Source: Bradyrhizobium sp. (lineage in GTDB: Bacteria; Pseudomonadota; Alphaproteobacteria; Rhizobiales; Xanthobacteraceae). Taken from it: 35,218 nucleotides of DNA. Both the position numbers and the translations under genes were made by a program. The stretch spans positions 1-35,218 of the forward strand of contig NZ_SSMW01000016.1 of NCBI RefSeq assembly GCF_004799405.1, in the 5' to 3' direction. The notes under the pieces were generated by a model. The model saw only the letters and a list, made by a program, of their open reading frames with translations, was not told the origin of the DNA and ran no database searches. Below are positions 35,005-35,218 of the stretch, one piece after another. The stretch's first letter is position 1, and each line of letters opens with the position of its first letter.

Positions 35005-35218
35005 CTCGCGAACCCGACCGTCCGTTTTGATTCCGTTGCGAACGATCCCGCGAACCGCCGCGGTGATCCCGCAATCATTCCCTGACTAACAGCCGTCGAT
35101 AAATCGCAAGTGTTTGCATTGAGGTTAAACCGTCGAAAACTTGCCGAAAATCCGATTGATTCGATTCGGTGTAAATTTTCGATTGATGCGGCTTTTACCA
35201 GCGTTATTGGCGCAGCAG
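35005..35218. other. upstream region of the DUF5330 gene, AT-rich toward the end
   Basis: No coding feature is supported. The last 120 bases are AT-rich for this window and contain two copies of CGATTGAT (35153-35160 and 35180-35187), 27 bases apart. This may be a promoter region for the DUF5330 gene or for a gene to the right of the window. Confidence 0.4.

Overview
The window looks like a chromosomal segment of a slow-growing alphaproteobacterium of the Bradyrhizobium / Rhodopseudomonas group (Nitrobacteraceae). This is inferred from the high GC of most of the window, a MucR/Ros-type regulator, a two-subunit methylmalonyl-CoA mutase, a Bug/TctC solute receptor, a DUF5330 protein and an EcfG-like promoter before a small stress-type gene. 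No rRNA, tRNA, CRISPR array or intact insertion sequence was seen.

Layout. (1) 1-2220: small genes of the kind often controlled by the general stress response: a secreted Asp/Arg-rich protein, a His/Lys/Gln-rich small protein, two small conserved proteins and a short HPF/RaiA-type ribosome-associated protein, plus a long intergenic palindrome at 1431-1504. (2) 2519-5329: a protein joining two HD modules to a LuxR-type DNA-binding domain, followed by a receptor of the AmiC/UrtA family that has no signal peptide. This pair is the best candidate here for a little-described signalling system. (3) 5351-13878, minus strand: both methylmalonyl-CoA mutase subunits (large 5351-7507, small 9324-11186), separated by a Bug-type receptor and a GFA-family protein. 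Upstream on the same strand are the overlapping folate genes folP-folB-folK and two small proteins. A perfect 16-bp palindrome lies just upstream of the large mutase subunit.

(4) 14245-20041: a HerA-like ATPase (DUF853), an ArnT-type membrane glycosyltransferase, an M20 dipeptidase with an ASCH-domain gene, and a cupin. (5) 20365-32316: a surface-polysaccharide region with a DUF2142 membrane protein, two unrecognised large membrane proteins, an acyltransferase-3 protein, a stretch of gene remnants, an epimerase abutting an RgpF-like glycosyltransferase, a class II aldolase and another GT-C-like membrane protein. Parts of it are lower in GC (one line at 22441 counts 27 of 60, against 37 of 60 at 14881), which suggests different ancestry. 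(6) 32616-35218: a membrane-anchored proline-rich protein, a MucR-family regulator with an eroded zinc site, SufE, and a DUF5330 protein.

Functionally, the mutase links propionyl-CoA breakdown to succinyl-CoA, the fol genes make dihydropteroate, and the 20-32 kb block probably builds or decorates a cell-surface glycan. Start sites were chosen from ribosome-binding sites and family length and are inferences.
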